Source: Nitrospirota bacterium
GTDB taxonomy: Bacteria; Nitrospirota; Nitrospiria; Nitrospirales; Nitrospiraceae
Reading direction: 5' to 3'
Assembly: GCA_013388555.1 (NCBI GenBank)
Contig: JACAFD010000197.1
Location: 1 to 32,094 of the forward strand
Length of the DNA stretch: 32,094 nt
Every line of letters begins with the position of its first letter. Positions within the stretch are counted from its first letter, which is position 1. Of the stretch, positions 29,894 through 32,094 are shown in pieces. The notes beneath the pieces were generated by a model. The model ran no database searches. It was given only the letters and a program-made list of their open reading frames with translations, and had not been told where the DNA came from. The position numbers and the translations under genes were made by a program.

Positions 29894-32094
29894 ATGCAGG
29901 CTAATCCTATCCCTAAAAATCTTCAGGAACTTCAGCAGAAAGTGGCCTTCGCCGAGAACGTCAAGCGCATCACAGACCAAATCCTTGTGGCCAGCGATCT
30001 TGACCATATTCTTCTTGATATGCGGAAAGAAATACTCAGCATCTTCGATGCTGAAGCCGTCAGCATCTTTGCGTTCGATTCAGAAAAAAAAGAAATTTTT
30101 TCAAAGGTCCCTCACATCGACAGCGTCGAGGAATTCCGCATTCCCATCACCGAACAAAGCTTGGCTGGATTCTGCGCAAAGTATCTCCGCCCAGTGAGTA
30201 TTGCCGATGCCTACAATATCGCCGAACTGCAAAGCATCCATCCTTCGCTCCTCCATGACAGTTCCTACGACAAGCGAACGGGATTCAAGACGAAACAGGT
30301 TCTGACCTACCCGATTGTAGCGGATAACAAATATTTGATGGGAGTGTTTCAACTCCTAAACAAAAAAAGTGGAACTCGGTTCACAAGGAAAGATGAAGAA
30401 TCCGTTGCGGAAATCTCGAAGGCACTTGGTATCGCCCTCTTCAACCTCCGCAAAATTACCAAAAAGAATCCGAGTAAATTCGATCTTCTAGTCTCGAGTA
30501 ACCGCATTACACAGAATGAACTGGATCAGGCAATCGCCGAATCCAAGAAAGGTGTGTCGGATTTCGAGAGCATCCTGATTGAGAAATATAAGGTACCCAA
30601 ACTCGAGATCGGGAAGTCACTCGCCCAGTTTCACAAATGTCCGTACATTGAATACAACGATCGAACAATCGTCGATATCGAACTCCTGAAAAATCTGAAT
30701 GTCGACTACCTCAAGAAAAACCACTGGATGCCCCTCAAGCGCGACCGGACCGCCATTGAAATCCTGACTGATGACCCGAGCGATCTCGACCGCGTGGCGG
30801 ATATCAAGCGAACCTTCCCGGGTCTTAATATTCGCTTTGCAATCAGCCTCCGCCGTGATATCGCCCAGTTCCTTGGCTCTGCCACAGGGCAAGCGCTTGG
30901 CGAGACCGGCGGCACACGAAAGCTGGACGAAAATGTCTCTGATATTCTCGGCGAACTTGTCAACGAAGCCCAAGAGGCGGCGGCAGATGACTCCGGAACC
31001 GGGCTCGATGAAAACGACAATGCCATCGTGCGACTTGCCAATCAAATTATCGCCGACGCCTATCGACAAGGCGCATCCGATATTCACGTCGAACCCTATG
31101 GAGAAAAGCGAGAAACGCTTGTTCGATTCCGGGTAGACGGTGACTGTTTCGAGTACATGAAGATTCCGCAAAGCTACCGGCGCGCTATCGTGTCTCGCCT
31201 CAAGATTATGGCCAGCCTCGACATAGCGGAACGGCGCAAACCCCAGGACGGAAAAATCAAATTTAAACTGTCGGATAGCAAGGAAATTGAGTTGCGCGTC
31301 GCAACGATTCCAACTGCTGGATATAATGAAGACGTCGTCATGCGCTTGCTTGCAGCCAGCGAGCCCTTGCCTCTCGACAAGATGGGGTTCTCGGACCGAA
31401 ATCTCGCAGCGATCAAGCAGATTGCCGCTAAGCCCTACGGCATCATTCTCTGTGTCGGGCCAACCGGCTCAGGAAAAACCACGACCCTGCACTCCGTCCT
31501 CGGTTTCATCAATACGCCAGACATCAAGATCTGGACGGCAGAGGACCCAGTCGAAATCACTCAATATGGACTCCGGCAGGTTCAAGTTCTTCCCAAGATC
31601 AACTTTACATTTGCCGCTGCCATGCGCGCGTTTCTTCGTGCTGATCCCGACGTGATCATGGTCGGAGAAATGCGAGATAAAGAAACGGCCGATATCGGCA
31701 TCGAAGCCTCATTGACCGGACACCTCGTCATGAGCACACTCCATACAAACAGTGCAGTAGAAACCGTCACCCGACTTCTCGATATGGGCTGCGACTCGTT
31801 TAGTTTTGCCGATGCGATGTTGGGAGTCCTTGCCCAGCGTCTGACTCGCCGAATTTGCAAGGACTGTAAAGAGCAGTATGTCGGGACACCGGTAGAATAT
31901 GAGGAAATGCGCCAGGGCTATGGATCTGAACATTGGGACAAGCTCGGCATCCCACAAGACAACACCTTCCGCCTCGCCCGCGGGAAGGGATGTGAAAATT
32001 GCAATCGCACTGGCTTTAAGGGACGCGTGGCTCTGCATGAGTTGCTACTAGGATCGGACAATATTAAACGCATGATTCAGGCAAAGGCGAAAAC
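29894..32094 (+). CDS. GAF-domain GspE/PilB-type secretion or pilus assembly ATPase, 3' truncated
   Basis: An open frame from ATG 29894, with AGGAG about eight bases upstream, to the window edge: 733 residues without a stop. Residues about 20-185 are a GAF domain (ITDQILVASDLDHILLDMRKEILSIFDAEAVSIFAFD...). Next comes an MshEN/GspE N-terminal-like domain, then the hexameric ATPase. Walker A GPTGSGKTTTL has Lys528, and the Walker B region DPDVIMVGEMRD is at about 585-595, with the His-box TLHTNSA following. A tetracysteine zinc motif uses C655/C658 and C700/C703. Such ATPases power type II secretion or type IV pilus extension. A sensory GAF domain in front suggests ligand control. A possible promoter TTGCCT-16-TAGACT lies at 29755-29782. 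Confidence 0.92.
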   Translation, partial: MQANPIPKNLQELQQKVAFAENVKRITDQILVASDLDHILLDMRKEILSIFDAEAVSIFAFDSEKKEIFSKVPHIDSVEEFRIPITEQSLAGFCAKYLRPVSIADAYNIAELQSIHPSLLHDSSYDKRTGFKTKQVLTYPIVADNKYLMGVFQLLNKKSGTRFTRKDEESVAEISKALGIALFNLRKITKKNPSKFDLLVSSNRITQNELDQAIAESKKGVSDFESILIEKYKVPKLEIGKSLAQFHKCPYIEYNDRTIVDIELLKNLNVDYLKKNHWMPLKRDRTAIEILTDDPSDLDRVADIKRTFPGLNIRFAISLRRDIAQFLGSATGQALGETGGTRKLDENVSDILGELVNEAQEAAADDSGTGLDENDNAIVRLANQIIADAYRQGASDIHVEPYGEKRETLVRFRVDGDCFEYMKIPQSYRRAIVSRLKIMASLDIAERRKPQDGKIKFKLSDSKEIELRVATIPTAGYNEDVVMRLLAASEPLPLDKMGFSDRNLAAIKQIAAKPYGIILCVGPTGSGKTTTLHSVLGFINTPDIKIWTAEDPVEITQYGLRQVQVLPKINFTFAAAMRAFLRADPDVIMVGEMRDKETADIGIEASLTGHLVMSTLHTNSAVETVTRLLDMGCDSFSFADAMLGVLAQRLTRRICKDCKEQYVGTPVEYEEMRQGYGSEHWDKLGIPQDNTFRLARGKGCENCNRTGFKGRVALHELLLGSDNIKRMIQAKAK

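Noticed and set aside
364-32094. tRNA, rRNA or riboswitch
   Set aside because: No cloverleaf, rRNA-like block or known aptamer core was recognised in the gene-free stretches by eye; a tRNAscan-SE and Rfam scan would be needed to exclude them.

Overview
The window looks like a chromosomal segment from a Nitrospira-type bacterium (phylum Nitrospirota). That is an inference. It rests on moderate to high GC, the uppS-cdsA-dxr-rseP-proS cluster, squalene synthesis through HpnD/HpnE, a GAF-fused GspE/PilB ATPase, and gene gaps full of long palindromes of a kind I associate with Nitrospira genomes. No rRNA, tRNA, CRISPR array or intact transposase was seen.

Left part (1-5000) is accessory in character. 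It holds the end of a tandem-repeat MBG-domain surface protein, a large GC-rich structured element (583-779), a two-gene module of unknown small proteins (1000-1505), and an array of long hairpins with one element nested in another (1681-2263). A four-helix membrane protein follows. Next comes a minus-strand unit: a sigma-54-dependent GAF/AAA+/Fis activator (3456-4979), and just downstream of it a consensus sigma-54 promoter (3256-3272), a 34-residue membrane peptide (3068-3172) and an intrinsic terminator (2885-2922).

Middle part (5300-17726) is mostly housekeeping and signalling. It has a FolB-methyltransferase fusion overlapping a PHP phosphoesterase, a membrane-anchored Ser/Thr kinase followed at once by a PP2C phosphatase, a membrane protein with GLG1-like cysteine-rich repeats, an unknown 337-residue protein, a YjbQ-family protein, a membrane-anchored SH3-like protein, and a HAD hydrolase. 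A tightly overlapping trio follows (cytoplasmic BtuF-like protein, hpnD, hpnE; squalene/hopanoid precursors), then a family 4 uracil-DNA glycosylase with its own strong promoter and a possible beta-clamp-binding tail.

17727-19060 is a second accessory patch: a DUF4258/YgiT toxin-antitoxin-like pair whose zinc-finger partner is broken by one missing A in a homopolymer, followed by a second copy of the structured element (18860-19038). The two copies share internal sequence blocks, while their closing stems differ in sequence and both remain paired.

Right part (19067-32094): minus-strand genes for an unknown 151-residue protein, a dienelactone hydrolase-family enzyme and the TldD/TldE protease pair. 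From a divergent promoter region, a plus-strand envelope/isoprenoid cluster runs uppS-cdsA-dxr-rseP-proS. It links undecaprenyl diphosphate, CDP-diacylglycerol and MEP-pathway synthesis with regulated intramembrane proteolysis and prolyl-tRNA synthesis. A GAF-GspE/PilB ATPase runs off the right edge.

The best candidates for something undescribed are the pair of covarying structured elements, the sigma-54 promoter/micropeptide unit, the nested hairpin family, and the homopolymer-disrupted antitoxin.
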